64,000 nucleotides of DNA from Polyodon spathula (Eukaryota; Chordata; Actinopteri; Acipenseriformes; Polyodontidae): contig NC_054558.1 in assembly GCF_017654505.1 (NCBI RefSeq), positions 9,932,298 to 9,996,297 on the forward strand. The letters are read 5' to 3'. This document shows positions 22,240 to 34,711 of this stretch, piece after piece. The notes under the pieces were generated by a model that was not told the origin of the DNA, made no database searches, and worked only from the letters and a program-made list of their open reading frames with translations. A program made the position numbers and the translations under genes. The first letter of the stretch is position 1; the number at the start of each line of letters is the position of its first letter.

Positions 22240-23056
22240 TGTAACAATCCCCCCAAAACATAAGGAAGTATATTGAAAAACAAATAATATAATTTCAATC
22301 AGCACTGGGGAGAAAGACAGCAAGGGGATGGTCAGCAATTACAGCAGCAGCCCTGTTTATTATAATTACTGCAGTCTAAGATTAACACAGCCAGTGTTCA
22401 CATTCAGTACAAAAATACATGTATTTATAAAAAAAAATGAAAAAACAAAAAGGTACAAGAATGTCCTCTCCAAAAAAAAAAAATCCAAAAGTTCAGTAGT
22501 AATTAACTCAAAAAAATCACCAAAAAGTTAAAGATTGGAAATATTCCAGTAGTAATAGACAGCCTCAAAAAAGAAAACAAGCAGTCATCTGGCAAACAAA
22601 GAAAAACAGCAGCACAATCTCACCCATATAGACTCTGAAGTGACTCGGGAACCGTGGGAAACTATCCTTTGACTGGAACTGTTAAGTCCTAATGTTACAA
22701 TCCTTAGATAAAATAAATGTTGGAGAGTAATCTAAAGTAAGGAGAGGCTGGAAAGTCCACAGGGGAAACAAGCAAACAAACAAACAAAAAAAACCTGACC
22801 AAATAAACCAACTCCAAAAACTTAAGATTAACTAACAACATAATAATTTAACAACTATTAACTACAACAATAATTAGAAAAACCTACAAAACAAAAGGTA
22901 CACTGGTATTACAGAAAAGATTCTTGACAATGGAGGCTTTTCTCTCTGCCCACCTGGCCCTCTCTCTGTCTCTTCATGTCTTACAGGAAGTCCTCTTTTT
23001 TTAAAAGACCGGGAAAGCAACTAGCAAGGCTATACTGCCCCCTACCGTGTGGCACA
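22240..23056 (-). mobile_element. Solo LTR inserted in the 31-bp minisatellite, 4-bp duplication CCCT
   Basis: The 817-bp insert reads TGTAACAATCC...GTGTGGCACA on the plus strand. It is bounded by CCCT at 22236-22239 and 23057-23060, and the minisatellite resumes in register. On the minus strand it would run TGTGCCACACGG...GGATTGTTACA. Antisense-looking polyadenylation signals (TTTATT near 22355) favour the minus orientation. No coding part remains, as in a solo LTR. Confidence 0.75.
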
Positions 23057-23273
23057 CCCTACCCATGCCATAGAATATTCTGTGTCCCTACCCATCCCAT
23101 AGAATATTCTGTGTCCCTACTTATCACATAGAATATTGTCTGTGCCCCTACCTATCACATAGAATATTCTCTGTGTCCCTACTTATCCCATAGACTATTC
23201 TCTGTGCCCCTACTTATCACATACAATATTGTCTGTGCCCCTACTTATCACATACAATATTCTCTGTTTCTTG
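23057..23273. repeat. 31-bp minisatellite, right half (7 units)
   Basis: Units read CCTACTTATCACATAGAATA then TTCTCTGTGCC, with 29-30-bp variants next to the LTR. Most units have CATAGAA where the left half has CATACAA; the last two units return to CATACAA. Confidence 0.9.
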
Positions 23274-24304
23274 AGCCAGACGGGGTTGACTACTCCCTCC
23301 ATGCCATGATCATTCCTATTTCCTGACCACTCGGATCTCTGGCAGCTTCAGATTAACACTTTTTTTTTTTACAACACTGGCTTTGCAATGAAACTACAGA
23401 AGCTAATGGACTGGCAGCAACTCAGTCAGAGATGCCTTTTCATTAACCCAATGAAGCAGAAAGCATGACTGCACCATGCTGACTCCATGACTCAAACAGC
23501 CAAAAATAAAACTCCCATAAGAGAACAGGATGCGAGCCAGAAAGAATTACCATGGCAAAAGAAAAACAAAAAGCCTACATGAGCCCTAAAAGCAAGACTG
23601 CATTTAGAGTTGAAGTCTTTGGCATGCCATAAGATTATTGATATGATGCCTCTGCGTTCCTTCTGGATATACCTGACTGTCCTATACTGTACTAGGCACG
23701 TATTTACTAAGAACTCTGAATAAGTAACACATACCTACATTTGTTACTTTTTGCAATGCTTTACCTGCCATTCCGTGATTTGCCATGCTTTACTACAATT
23801 TGCTATGCTTATATCCTGATATTCCACTGTAAGTGTATGTACCCTAATAGAAGCCATTGACAAAAAATACATTATGGATTTGTAGCACAGGGTGCCCATT
23901 TGCAAAATGCGGATGAGGGGGAAGGGGAGGGGGGAAATAAATGAGTGCATGTCCCATAAATGGAGTCTGAATGTGGCCCACTAAGAGATATCACCAAAAA
24001 GCAATGCATCAGCTGGTCGTGCAACAGCAAGGTGCTTTTACTCACTCAAGATATTTACAGTCTCTACAGCTGCACAGTCATTTTCAAATGTTGGTTTATC
24101 TTCTCACAGCTTTCCAATGACAATAAGAATTTGTCAAATTCAACAAGGAGCTGGAACCTGCTTTTTTTTGCACTGTTCTGCAATAAGAAACCCCACAGAC
24201 TCAGTAATGTGTGTAGCAGTGCTGTGTTTTGCCATTGCAGTCATTTGGACCAGTGGTCACTAAATGATGCACCTCATTACACAGTGGCTGCATAAACAGG
24301 AAGA
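23274..24304. other. Non-coding
   Basis: No gene or repeat recognised apart from short homopolymers. Confidence 0.4.
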
Positions 24305-24682
24305 CACATAAGAACATAAGAACATAAGAAAGTTTACAAATGAGAGGAGGCCATTCGGCCCATCTTGCTCATTTGGTTGTTAGTAGCTTATTGATCCCAG
24401 AATCTCATCAAGCAGCTTCTTGAAGGATCCCACAGTGTCAGCTTCAATAACATTACTGGGGAGTTGATTCCAGACCCTCACAATTCTCTGTGTGAAAAAG
24501 TGCCTCCTATTTTCTGTTCTAAATGCCCCTTTGTCTAATCTTCATTTGTAACCCCTGCTCCTTGTTTCTTTTTTCAGGCTGAAAAAGTCACTTGGGTCTA
24601 CACTGTCAACACCTTTTAGAATTTTGAATGCTTGAATTGGGTCGCCACATAGTCTTCTTTGTTCAAGACTGAACAGATTCAA

Positions 24683-26125
24683 TTATTTTAGCCTGTCTGC
24701 ATATGATATGCCTTTTAAACCCGGAATAATTCTGGTCGCTCTTCTTTGCACTCTTTCTAGAGCAGCAATATCTTTTTTATAGCGAGGTGACCAGAACTGA
24801 ACACAATATTCAAGATGAGGTCTTACTAGTGCATTGTACAGTTTTAACATTACTTCCCTTGATTTAAATTCAACACTTTTCACAATGTATCCGAGCATCT
24901 TGTTAGCCTTTTTTATAGCTTCCCCACATTGTCTGGATGAAGACATTTCTGAGTCAACAAAAACTCCTAGGTCTTTTTCACAGATTCCTTCTCCAATTTC
25001 AGTATCTCCCATATGATATTTATAATGCACATTTTTATTTCCTGCGTGCAGTACCTTACACTTTTCTATATTAAATGTCATTTGCCATGTGTCTGCCCAG
25101 TTCTGAATCTTGTCTAGATCATTTTGAATGACCTTTGCTGCTACAACAGTGTTTGCCACTCCTCCTACTTTTGTGTCATCTGCAAATTTAACAAGTTTGC
25201 TTACTATACCAGAATCTAAATCATTAATGTAGATTAGGAATAGCAGAGGACCTAATACTGATCCCTGTGGTACACCATTGGTTACCACACTCCATTCTGA
25301 GGTTTTTCCTCTAATCAGTACTTTCTGTTTTCTACATGTTAACCACTCCCTAATCCATGTACATGTGTTTCCTTGAATCCCAACTGCGTTCAGTTTGAGA
25401 ATTAATCTTTTGTGCGGGACTTTGTCAAAAGCTTTCTGGAAATCTAAATAAACCATGTCATATGCTTTGCAATTATCCATTATCGATGTTGCATCCTCAA
25501 AAAAATCAAGCAAGTTAGTTAGACACGATCTCCCTTTCCTAAAACCATGTTGACTGTCTCCCAGGACCCTGTTACCATATAGGTAATTTTCCATTTTGGA
25601 TCTTATTATAGTTTCCATAAGTTTGCATATAATAGAAGTCAGGCTTACTGGTCTGTAGTTACCTGGTTCAGTTTTGTTTCCCTTTTTGTGGATCGGTATT
25701 ACGTTTGCAATTTTCCAGTCTGTCGGTACCACCCCTGTGTCAAGAGACTGCTGCATGATCTTGGTTAGCGGTTTGTAAATTACTTCTTTCATTTCTTTGA
25801 GTACTACTGGGAGGATCTCATCCGGCCCAGGGGATTTGTTTATTTTAAGAGCTCCTAGTCCCTTTAACACTTCTGCCTCAGTTATGCTAAAGTTATTTAA
25901 AACTGGATAGGAACTGGATGACATGTGGGGCATGTTGTCAGTATCTTCCTTTGTAAAAACTTGTGAAAAGTAATCATTTAATATATTTGCTATTTTTTTT
26001 TCTTCATCTATGATTTTGCCATTTGTATCTCTTAAACATTTAATCTCCTCTTTGAATGTTCTCTTGCTGTTGTAATATTGGAAAAACATTTTGGAATTGG
26101 TTTTAGCTCCCTTAGCAATGTTCAT
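24683..26125 (-). pseudogene. CR1 ORF2 reverse transcriptase (copy 3), C-terminus lost
   Basis: 480 codons include the full palm: IPIHKKGNKTEPGNYRPVSL, QHGFRKGRSC, YLDFQKAFDKVPHKR (motif A Asp), [20 protein letters not shown] and KFADDTKVGG (motif C). TAA at 24685-24683 replaces the Glu codon of LKELN and removes about 100 C-terminal residues present in copies 4 and 5. The upstream frame is separated from the endonuclease by the frameshift near 26255. The core motifs are undamaged. Confidence 0.88.
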
Positions 26126-26258
26126 TTCTATTTCTCTCTTGGCCTTTCTAACTTCCTTTTTGACTTGTGTTTGCAGTTCCGTGTACTCTTTCTGCGTACT
26201 TTCTTTTTGGTCCTTTTTTAATGCTCTATAAAGTGCCTTTTTTCGCTGAATATTTTTT

Positions 26259-27227
26259 TTAAATTGCTCTATTAAACCTATTTGGCAATTTAGTTTTACA
26301 TTTAGATTTGTCTACTTTAGGGATATAATTGTTTTGCGCCTCTAGTACTACATTTTTGAAGAACAACCATCCTTCTTCTGTGGGTGTTTTCTCTATTTTA
26401 CTCCAATCTACTTCTGTTAGTCTCTGTTTCATACCTTCATAGTTTGCTTTTCTAAAATTGTAAACCTTAGCTTTAGTCATTACTTTTGGGGTTTTAAAAA
26501 ACACTTCAAATGAGACCATGTTGTGGTCTGAGTTTGCCAGTGGTTCTCTGACCTCTGTTTTAGTTATTCTGTCTTCGTTATTTGAAAAGACTAAATCAAG
26601 GCATGCCTCCCCTCTAGTCGGTGCCTTGACAAATTGTGTTAGGAAGCAGTCATTTGTCATTTCCACCATTTCAATTTCATCCTTCGTGCTACCCACCGGG
26701 TTTTCCCATTTTATATGGGGGAAGTTGAAATCCCCCATTAGTATGGCTTCTCCTTTGCTACACGCATTTCTAATGTCATTGTATAACAGATTATTTTGCT
26801 CACCGTCTGAATCTGGCGGTCTATAGCATGCTCCTATTATTATGCCCTTTGAATTTTTGTCCGTTATTCTGACCCATATTGATTCGGCTTTATTTTCTTT
26901 GTCCAGGTTTAACACCTGGGCTTCAAGACTGTTTCTTATGTATAGCGCTACCCCTCCTCCTCTTCTGTCCTGCCTGTCTTTCCTATACAGTGTATACCCA
27001 CAAATATTATATTCGTCCCCATCACTCTCAGACAACCACGTTTCTGTAACACCTATCACATCATAGTTACTTGTTAGTGCAGTAGCTTCAAGTTCTAGAA
27101 TTTTGTTTCTGATACTTCTAGCATTTAGATAAATACATTTAATGGTTGTCTTACCTGAGTTGTTGTTCTTGTTTTGATGCGGTCTCCCTTCTGTTTTTTT
27201 GTTGATTTCTCCCCCCTTCCTTTCTAG
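26259..27227 (-). pseudogene. CR1 ORF2 endonuclease part (copy 3)
   Basis: Open from the slippery site to 26259. VTETWLSES, GGGVALYI, LMGDFNFP, SDHNM and the linker KVDKSKCKTKLP are visible. An inserted T before the A run (ATTTAAAAAAAA) ends the frame at 26259, separating it from the RT frame. No ATG precedes LMGDFN; the apparent start at 27059 is GTG. Confidence 0.85.
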
Positions 27228-27233
27228 TTTAAA
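27227..27233 (-). promoter_or_regulatory. TTTAAAC slippery heptamer at end of CR1 ORF1 (copy 3)
   Basis: Same heptamer, phase and following TAG (27226-27224) as in copies 2 and 4. Confidence 0.5.
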
Positions 27234-28159
27234 TGCTTCTGAACCTGCTTGAGGATCTTTTCTCCAAGTAGACTGGTTCCTTTGTTATTTAAGGGCAGTC
27301 CATCCCGTCTATACAGATAGTCCTCGTTGTAAATGTGGTCCAATGAGCAAGATAGGTGAAGCCTTCCCGTGTGCATCACGTCTTCAGCCATGCGTTTTGA
27401 TTAATTATTTCCAGCTGTCCATATGGTCCTTTGCAAGGTGCCGGTAGTATACCAGAAAATACCACAGTTTTGGTTTTCTCTTTTAATTTCCTTCCTAGCT
27501 CTCTGAATTTGTTTTGCAGGGATTTTGGTCTGTCTCTTCCAATGTTGTTTGTACCGATGTGGACGATTACTACTGGGTCGTCTCCTGTTCGTTCTAGGAG
27601 CCTGTCCACGTTCTCAGTGATGTGCCCCGGAAGGCAGCACACTGTTGTAGTAAGGGGGTCCAAACTACTAACTGAGCTTGCTGTGTTTCTCAATATGGAG
27701 TCCCCAACAATCATGACCTCCCTTCTTTTTGCTGTCTGGTCACCACTGTCAATAGGGTCCTGGATGTTGTTCCTTTCATTCTCTTGTTGTTGGTTCTGCT
27801 CATCAAAATTCTGAAGTGACTCAAATTTGTTGGTTGTTTTGATTTCTGGTGGTTGTGTTTGAGGAAGTTTCTTTTTTTCCCCTGCTTCTGCCTACCTGAA
27901 CCCAGCTGTTCTGACCTTCTATCTCTCTGGTGGCTTTCAGTCTGTTAGAGGTGATGCAGACTTCCATGAATTGTGGGTGTGCCAGTTCCTCAAGATCCTG
28001 TTGCTGTCTCACTTCTTCCAGCTCCATTTCTAGCATACTTACTAGTTTATGCAAATCCTGGATCGCGCGGCACTTTACGCACACTTGGTTTAGCTCCGCT
28101 GGGTTTTCTCAGATTTCCCACATCAAGCAGGTGTCACAGATTTCTGGCTTGAAGACCAT
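27227..28159 (-). pseudogene. CR1 ORF1 (copy 3), broken
   Basis: The ATG is at 28159. An early TGA replaces the Arg codon after MWEI (CGA to TGA, CpG-type decay). One extra G before the A run near 27880 shifts the frame. Four codons around ASVK are deleted in the esterase, and TGA follows AWLKT as in copy 2. VGDSILRN and HIGTNNIGRD are still readable at 27714-27376. The region ends at the T TTA AAC TAG site. Confidence 0.85.
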
Positions 28160-28551
28160 GTTGAGGTTTTTTTTTTTAAGTTTAGTTTCTTCTGCAGCCG
28201 TCAGCCTGCTTTCAAACTGCTTCTCAACTGCTCTGTACTTTTCCACGCCTGTACTTCTCCCACTCGCTGTCGCTAGGAAGACTGCCTTGTTTAACTGCGT
28301 TGTTCTGCTGTGCTGTTGGCTCCTCCCCTCGCCCGTGTCTCAAAACGGCGCTGAATTTGAATCAGCTGCTCAGAGTTTCAGCTTGTTTGTTATCAGAAAA
28401 ACACATGCGGCTGTTTGACTTTGAGCTGCTGCTGTGTTTCCCCAATGTCCTCTGTTTTCTGATTAAAGCAATTAAAGATGCAATTTCTCCTTACTGCTTC
28501 TAAACTGCTCTGTACTTTTCCACGCCTGTACTTCTCCCACTCGCTGTCGCT

Positions 28552-29787
28552 TCCACTCCTGGCACTGCATAGTCTATGGTGACTTTCTTCCCAGAGTAAA
28601 CCCCAAACACACAGACTCTTTAAAGGAATTTGCTGGGAAAGATAAATATCATCTTGATATGAAAAAAAATAAAACTTCCCAAGCTCATGGATATTTGCAA
28701 AGCTCACTGCTACAGAAGCTGCTACTTGGGTGGCTGCAAACTTTTACAAACTCTAAATTACAGTAGTGTTGCAATTACTCAATAACTTTTCTCCTGACAC
28801 CTTCGTCCATCTTATGATTGTAAAACTGCATTATAGGCCAGACCAGCCACTTTCTGGACAATAAACACAATACAGCAACACTTTCTAGAACCCCTACTTG
28901 TGCACAACTCAGGGTCATCCATATCCTCAAACACTCAATCAGAAGTCTAAGGTAAAACTAGAAGAAACTATTGTGAGTCAAGTACACAGACATTTTGTCT
29001 CATGCCTTCTTTAGTGTAAAGTGAGGACTCGTTTAAAGTTTCATTGATTAAATCTGAAAAGTAGAAACAATGCTTCAATTGAGGAGCAATGAGCATTTTA
29101 TATACCTTCCATGAGAAACCAGTTTTTTTACTGTATAACCCTTTAAATAAAAGAAGTATCCAATCTATTTGAATGTAATAGCTATTAATGGTATGTTAGT
29201 ATTCCCTTGCTTCGTAGGGTTGTGACATGTAGAGGTTTAATAAACAGCAGGAGTCTTCCCACATTAAAAAGACTTTCCTTTCTCATGTCTAACAATCACC
29301 AACAGCTCTAAAGTGAATAACAAAGTAATGAGTGGAGTTTCTGCTGGCTGCCCATGTAGGGTCAAAACAAACAAGATCTAAGCTGACAGCTGACATCATC
29401 TCATGACATATTGCTTTTTTATGCCTACAGTATATCCGTCATGAATGTAGGAATCAAAAACATGTTTTGTGATTCAGGGGGGAGGGTACGACCTACACAG
29501 GATTAAATATAGTATTGCATTTCATCTCAAAATCTTGCTCAACATAATCTCTCGCTGTCTTTCACCTGTCACCTCTCCCCTATAATATGTGTTTATCAAT
29601 ATCAGATCTAATCTGCTCCATTGCAGTGAAGCTGACAGTTGCTCTGCTGTAAATAATTTAAATTGAATGATATGTTGTTTTAGTTTGATGTGGTCACCTT
29701 TTGTGGCAGCTGAGGGCTTTGGGGTCCCATTAAGCCCCAGCAGTAGAATCTTATTATTGTATTCTGACTGACAACACTTTTCATATT
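28552..29787. other. Non-coding
   Basis: No gene or repeat family recognised. Confidence 0.4.
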
Positions 29788-30085
29788 ATTTATTTATTTA
29801 TTTGGCATACACCTTTATCCAAGTTGACTTACAGGTGTACAGCTCAGTACTGTACAGGGTTACAATAGAAAATTAATATTTAAATGCAGTATAGCTTACA
29901 GTACGTGCAAATAATACAACTAAAATATAATATGAGCTAGGATGCAACAAGTTAGGGTTACAATATTTAATGACATATTAGTAGTGCATCGGCTGAGGAT
30001 CCAGTAATGTGGTGCTGAGGTCAGGTAAGACCAGTGCATCGGGGTAGATCAGGAGATCTACCAGTACAGTCTAAACAGGGTTTAC
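29788..30085 (-). mobile_element. L2-like LINE 3' end fragment
   Basis: On the minus strand it ends GTAAGTCAACTTGGATAAAG, then GTGTATGCCAAATAAATAAA, the hallmark 3' end of fish L2-type LINEs (compare 40983-41030, CTGCTAAGAAATAAATAAT). Only 3' UTR is kept, as usual for 5'-truncated LINE copies. Confidence 0.7.
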
Positions 30086-30273
30086 CCCAATTCAGCTGTT
30101 AAACACATTTTCTACACTAGCCAACAGAGAAAAGAAAACAGTAGCCCATCATAGTTTATTTTAATAAACACAGCTGTTACACACTACCAACATATGTTTA
30201 AAAGTGCACTGTATACAACATGAATATAGCATTTAGATTTTAACACCACCCAAGGGTGGGGGGTACCCTATCA

Positions 30274-30510
30274 CAGGTGGGTTTCTATGCATCCCAGAAG
30301 CAGATTGCACTGGAATCCTGCTGCTTCTTTCATAGGTGGGTTTCCATGCATCCCGGATGCAGGCTGCACTGGAATACTGCTGCTTCTTTCATAGGTGGGT
30401 TTTCATGCATCCCGGATGCAGGCTACACTGGAATCCTGCTGCTCCTTTCATGGGCAGGTTTCCATGCATCCTGGATAAAGACTGCAGTGGAATCCTGCTG
30501 ATCTCCTTTC
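30274..30510. repeat. 59-bp tandem repeat, 4 units
   Basis: The unit includes AGGTGGGTTTCCATGCATCC and GGATGCAGGCTGCACTGGAA. The start-to-start distance is 59 for all three intervals. Frames at 30256-30518 are artefacts. Confidence 0.9.
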
Positions 30511-31780
30511 CCCAATGATTGCTTAGGGAGGTACTGTATATCATGCTAAATGTTTTTGTTGGTGCATTTCTTAGGTCCAAGCTAAATGGCCTCTGCGCTG
30601 ATTTCCTCATGTTATGACTTCATCTAATAACGTTGCACTCATTAATGACAAGTGTATGTCACGGCTTGACAAGGTTTGCATTGATGAAATGCAAATGAGG
30701 TCAGTTTGACTTGATGTATGATTGCCTGTTTCACAATACCTGATGATACTAAATGAGCCAGCCAGCTGCCACATCAGGGCATATCTCTATTCTCAGTGAG
30801 GCAAGCCAAACAATGTGGTCTCTGAGTGCAACACACTGATACATGTCCAGGGGTCATGAAATATGTATTTCTCTGTGTAAAAACGAAACTTTCATCCTCA
30901 TGCTCTGTTTGCAGCTAGACAATTCTAGAGTTTGAACTGCTACAGATGAAGTGATTTGGTAACAGTAATATGTGTATATAGTTGCAAAAAACTATGTTAA
31001 TGCAGCAGTTAGGGTTGAACCCATTGCACAAAAGCAAGGAAATGTGTTGTTTGGGTTTTTAACCCTAACTCGCCATTCCCATCCCCACACAAGAAGCCAA
31101 GGAACCAGACAACACAAGCAACCACAGACTGCCATCATCAGGTAACACATAGAACATGCAACTCTTTCCAGATGACACAAGAGGCATCCATCACCGTGGT
31201 CCACTGGTGCTGTAGCAATGAATATGCAAGTACACTTCAACACATACACACCCACGTCAAGCAGCAGAACTGTGTCAGCTTTACAAAAATAGAACAATCC
31301 ACGCCCACTGTAGCACTTCACTGCCGGCAACAGGAGTTGAGACGATTCAATACCTCGTGGTGGATCAGAGACGGCATAAAATATGACGGCTCTGTTGCGC
31401 TATAGGCAATTCACACAGACCTAAATGCTGCACCTGTGCTGGTTCCAAGGCGTCATTGAAGATCTTTTTTAAATTTTCTATTTAAAATAATTGTCATTAT
31501 ATTAGACGTTTGACTTTATTGCTGCCCTCACATTCAGTGCCGTGTAGCCTGTACATGAGAGCAAAGAAAAACACAATGACCCCATGTTAAGTATAGGGCA
31601 AAACTATAACTAAAAAACGGGTATCCAGATCAGGAAACCTTCCAAACTTTCACAGCATTACAAGTCAATGGAAACATGTAAATATGTGGGCAATTCTGAC
31701 AAACCCTGCCAAGAGGAAAGTTAAAAGTTAGGGGTTTAACCTTGAGAACCCAACTCAACCCTAACTATAGCTACTGTGCA
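30511..31780. other. Non-coding
   Basis: No gene recognised; frames at 30992-31405 overlap on opposite strands without motifs. Confidence 0.4.
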
Positions 31781-31786
31781 CTATAT

Positions 31787-31849
<63 letters not shown>

Positions 31850-31850
31850 T
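31781..31850. repeat. (TA)n microsatellite
   Basis: About 70 bp of near-perfect TA with one interruption. Confidence 0.9.
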
Positions 31851-32125
31851 ATAATCATTTATTGTAGGGGCACCGTCTTGTGGAGAGCCAATCCCAGCCT
31901 GGGTTACGGCAGCAGCACCCTCCTAAAAGGGGTCAAGGAGTAAGACAGCAGAAGGGATTGGAGGGTGCTAGAGGAGAGGATGAGTTGGGTCTTCATAATA
32001 AGAAGCTCCCTCTGTGTTCTTCCTCTGTAATCCAACCTATTGGGACAAAAAGAACGGTGCTGAGAGAGAGAAAGGGACTTTAGAGAGCCCCTGAAGTCCT
32101 GTCTCGCTTCAATATATAAATATAT

Positions 32126-32126
<1 letters not shown>

Positions 32127-32193
<67 letters not shown>

Positions 32194-32202
32194 ATATATA
32201 TA
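32127..32202. repeat. (GT)n(TA)n compound microsatellite
   Basis: TGTGTG followed by a long TA tract with one ATTATA break. Reading frames through it give YIYIYI artefacts. Confidence 0.9.
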
Positions 32203-32969
32203 CATGGATGAAGGCTATATTTGCATCCTCCTTAGCAATCCTCCTCCTCCTTAAAATGATCTCTACTGTGGGCGTTGACAAAGTTCAAGTATATTTTCCT
32301 CTAGAGGAATTGTGAGAGTTTGACGTCACTACTGCTGCTATTATGTACCCATGAATGAAGTCTATATTTGCATCCTGAGTCATTCGAGTAAGGCTTTTGT
32401 TTTGTTTTATTTTTGTGTATTGTTTATTCAGTGCATAAAAATCAATTTCTGTGTGTTGGGTCTGATTTAAAAGGGGCAACGAACGGCCATGAGTGCCAGC
32501 CGTGTTACAATATAATCAACATGAACAGAAGTAGCCATCAAACACTTACAGTATTATAAGAAGATGTTATAATATGTGCATATAGACGTGTGAAGCTGAG
32601 ACAGTGTGGGAGGAGCCTGACAATATCACAAATGCATTTGGCAAAATCCATGTCAGTGATCTCAATCACATTAGGTATTCCATTCATGTCTGTGGTGATA
32701 TCTTCTGAAAACAAGCCTCATATTGCACTGTTTAACTATCAGACGAAATGTTTACAGAATACTTAACAACGGCTATTAGGATCTTGCTGCGTGATTTGTT
32801 TGTTATTAATAGCGTTATAATATACCAAATAATTTAAAACAAGTTTTTATTGACTTTATAAGGATTTGGGCGACACAGTATAGGTTATCTTCATTGTAAA
32901 TAAAAAGTGACTTGGTATAATTGAACAATAACACTATTAACAATAAATGAATCATGATTACAGCAGCAG
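32203..32969. other. Non-coding
   Basis: No gene recognised. The phrase ATGAATGAAGTCTATATTTG (about 32349) nearly repeats ATGGATGAAGGCTATATTTG (about 32205), each followed by CATCCT, a 27-bp local duplication. Confidence 0.45.
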
Positions 32970-33370
32970 TGTAACAGGGTGAGACCTGTACTGGCTATCT
33001 GACGTATGCATGATCCTGTGGGGGAGGAGTCGGGAGCCCTGCAAGATCCACCTGTTGATCATGGCGATGACACAGAGAGGTTGGGTGTGGGTGTGTTCTC
33101 TCCCTCTCTCTGAGTGGTCAGGAGGCGGGCCCTGGGGGGGTGGGGGGGGGGGGGGGGGTACCTGACCTATATAAACTGTGCTTTGTTATTCCTCAGCCCC
33201 GCTTATCTAGGAAGAATCACTGTGATGGCCCTGGTCATGAAGAACTTGAAAGACAAACAAGACTGTGGAGACCGAACATGAGAAATGAAACCACGAAAAT
33301 AATTATAATTACGTACCTGAATCGGGACTTGTTTAGATAGCAAGAAAACCTTTCTATAAGTTAGTGATCA
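32970..33370 (+). mobile_element. Possible solo LTR (TGTAACAGGG start)
   Basis: Starts TGTAACAGGGTGAG like the LTR at 3621 and ends AGTGATCA. GCAG stands on both sides (32966-32969 and 33371-33374). It contains CTATATAAACTGTGC (about 33169), a promoter-like TATA box, and a long G tract at 33134-33158. The 4-bp duplication could be chance. Confidence 0.4.
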
Positions 33371-33374
33371 GCAG

Positions 33375-34711
33375 ATGTGTCAGCCACACGAAGAGCACAG
33401 CATGTGGTTTTCACTAATGCTACAGTGCAGAACATGGGTAAATATCGGGACTTTCTTCCTATGCATCGGGACGCAGGACATTTGCTAGGAAAACGGGACT
33501 GTCTCGACCAGATAGGGACTGTTTACACGTATGACAATGTAATTCTGTGATGTCAATATAGTCACTGGACAACGATGAACTATCAAACAAAAATAAATGG
33601 ATGTCGCCGACGCCTTGATACTCTGAGAGCAAGCAATGCATCACATAGCAACCGTGGTTAAAAACAAACATTAGGACAAACATGCTGAGGACAGAGCATG
33701 CATTTTGTACATTTGTAACTCACAATTCAATGTACTGCGTAGGGTAACCTCTAACATGTAAGAGACTGTACTTGTATAGTTTTGATTATGGTTAATATGA
33801 ATATGCATTTCATGCACCATGCCTTGAATCATAATCATGCACTGTATGTTATTCACACGTGATTACCTTTAATCATAGGCACTGAATATAAAGTGTTGCC
33901 CTGCATAGTATGAATCACTATATGTAGTATCACAATAAATGTGTTTTATTGTATTTTTTCATGTCCATATAATGTATCAGGGTCTAGCACATGGCAGATT
34001 GTAGTAATTCACTGTAATAGTGATGGAGTGCTGGACTGGATCTATTCATCTTGACTTGGAGTATCTGCTGTATATAGCTGAGGTGATTCATTTACATCAG
34101 CTGAAAACACAGAAACACATGATTGCGGGATGTACATTAGTGTCAGGTGTAGGGTTGCCACCATTCCAGGAACAGGCATCTGTGTCCAGGTGGCAGGAAT
34201 TAACAAGCCCGGACACACTAATGTCCTTTGATATTTTCTTTGACATACCGTATAACGGGACATTTTGGAGTGGAATGCATTTTGGCTTTATTGTGGTTTG
34301 GATCCCACCCTCTGACATCCCTCAGGAAAGAATGTGTCACATGTCAAAGTGAATTTGAGAATGGCAGTGATTGAGGAAGCCAATTTGCTTGAAAAAGTTA
34401 AAAGCAGACAGGCCATTGCCATCAATGGATTTAGGAAATTTGGATTGTTCATGCCAGAGTTATTGTCGATACTCTGTAGATACTACTATTAAGACACCCA
34501 CCGTGCAGGTATCGCAAAGTCCCTAAACAATATGTTAAAATAATTTAGAATAAAAAAGCTGATTTTGCCAGTGCTTGCTAGTCTATTAACTAGTTTCAGC
34601 TTTATTGTTAAAGTTTTCACACCAGGCAATACTGTCCTTCAATTACTACTGCAATGATACTGTTTTATGTTAGTGAACCATAGCTAAGTTTTAAAACGTT
34701 AGGTTTCTTAT
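33375..34711. other. Non-coding
   Basis: No gene recognised; short GGGACTGTC/CGGGAC phrases (33447-33530) may be remnants of a DNA element. Confidence 0.35.

Larger units (their letters stand above)
24305..28551 (-). mobile_element. CR1-clade LINE copy 3, near full length, decayed
   Basis: Runs on the minus strand from partial tandem 5' monomers (28551-28165) through ORF1 and ORF2 to the TTCTTATG tail at 24305. Its length (about 4.25 kb) is close to copy 4 (4.5 kb). It carries stops and indels in both frames, so it is no longer autonomous. Confidence 0.92.

Noticed and set aside
22019..23273. CRISPR-like regular repeats
   Set aside because: Units are contiguous without unique spacers, and the context is vertebrate; it is a minisatellite. 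The same applies to the arrays at 1.0, 6.9, 39.0, 58.4 and 60.5 kb.
34020..34352. 110-codon plus frame
   Set aside because: Overlapped by two minus frames of similar length and with no motif; consistent with chance.
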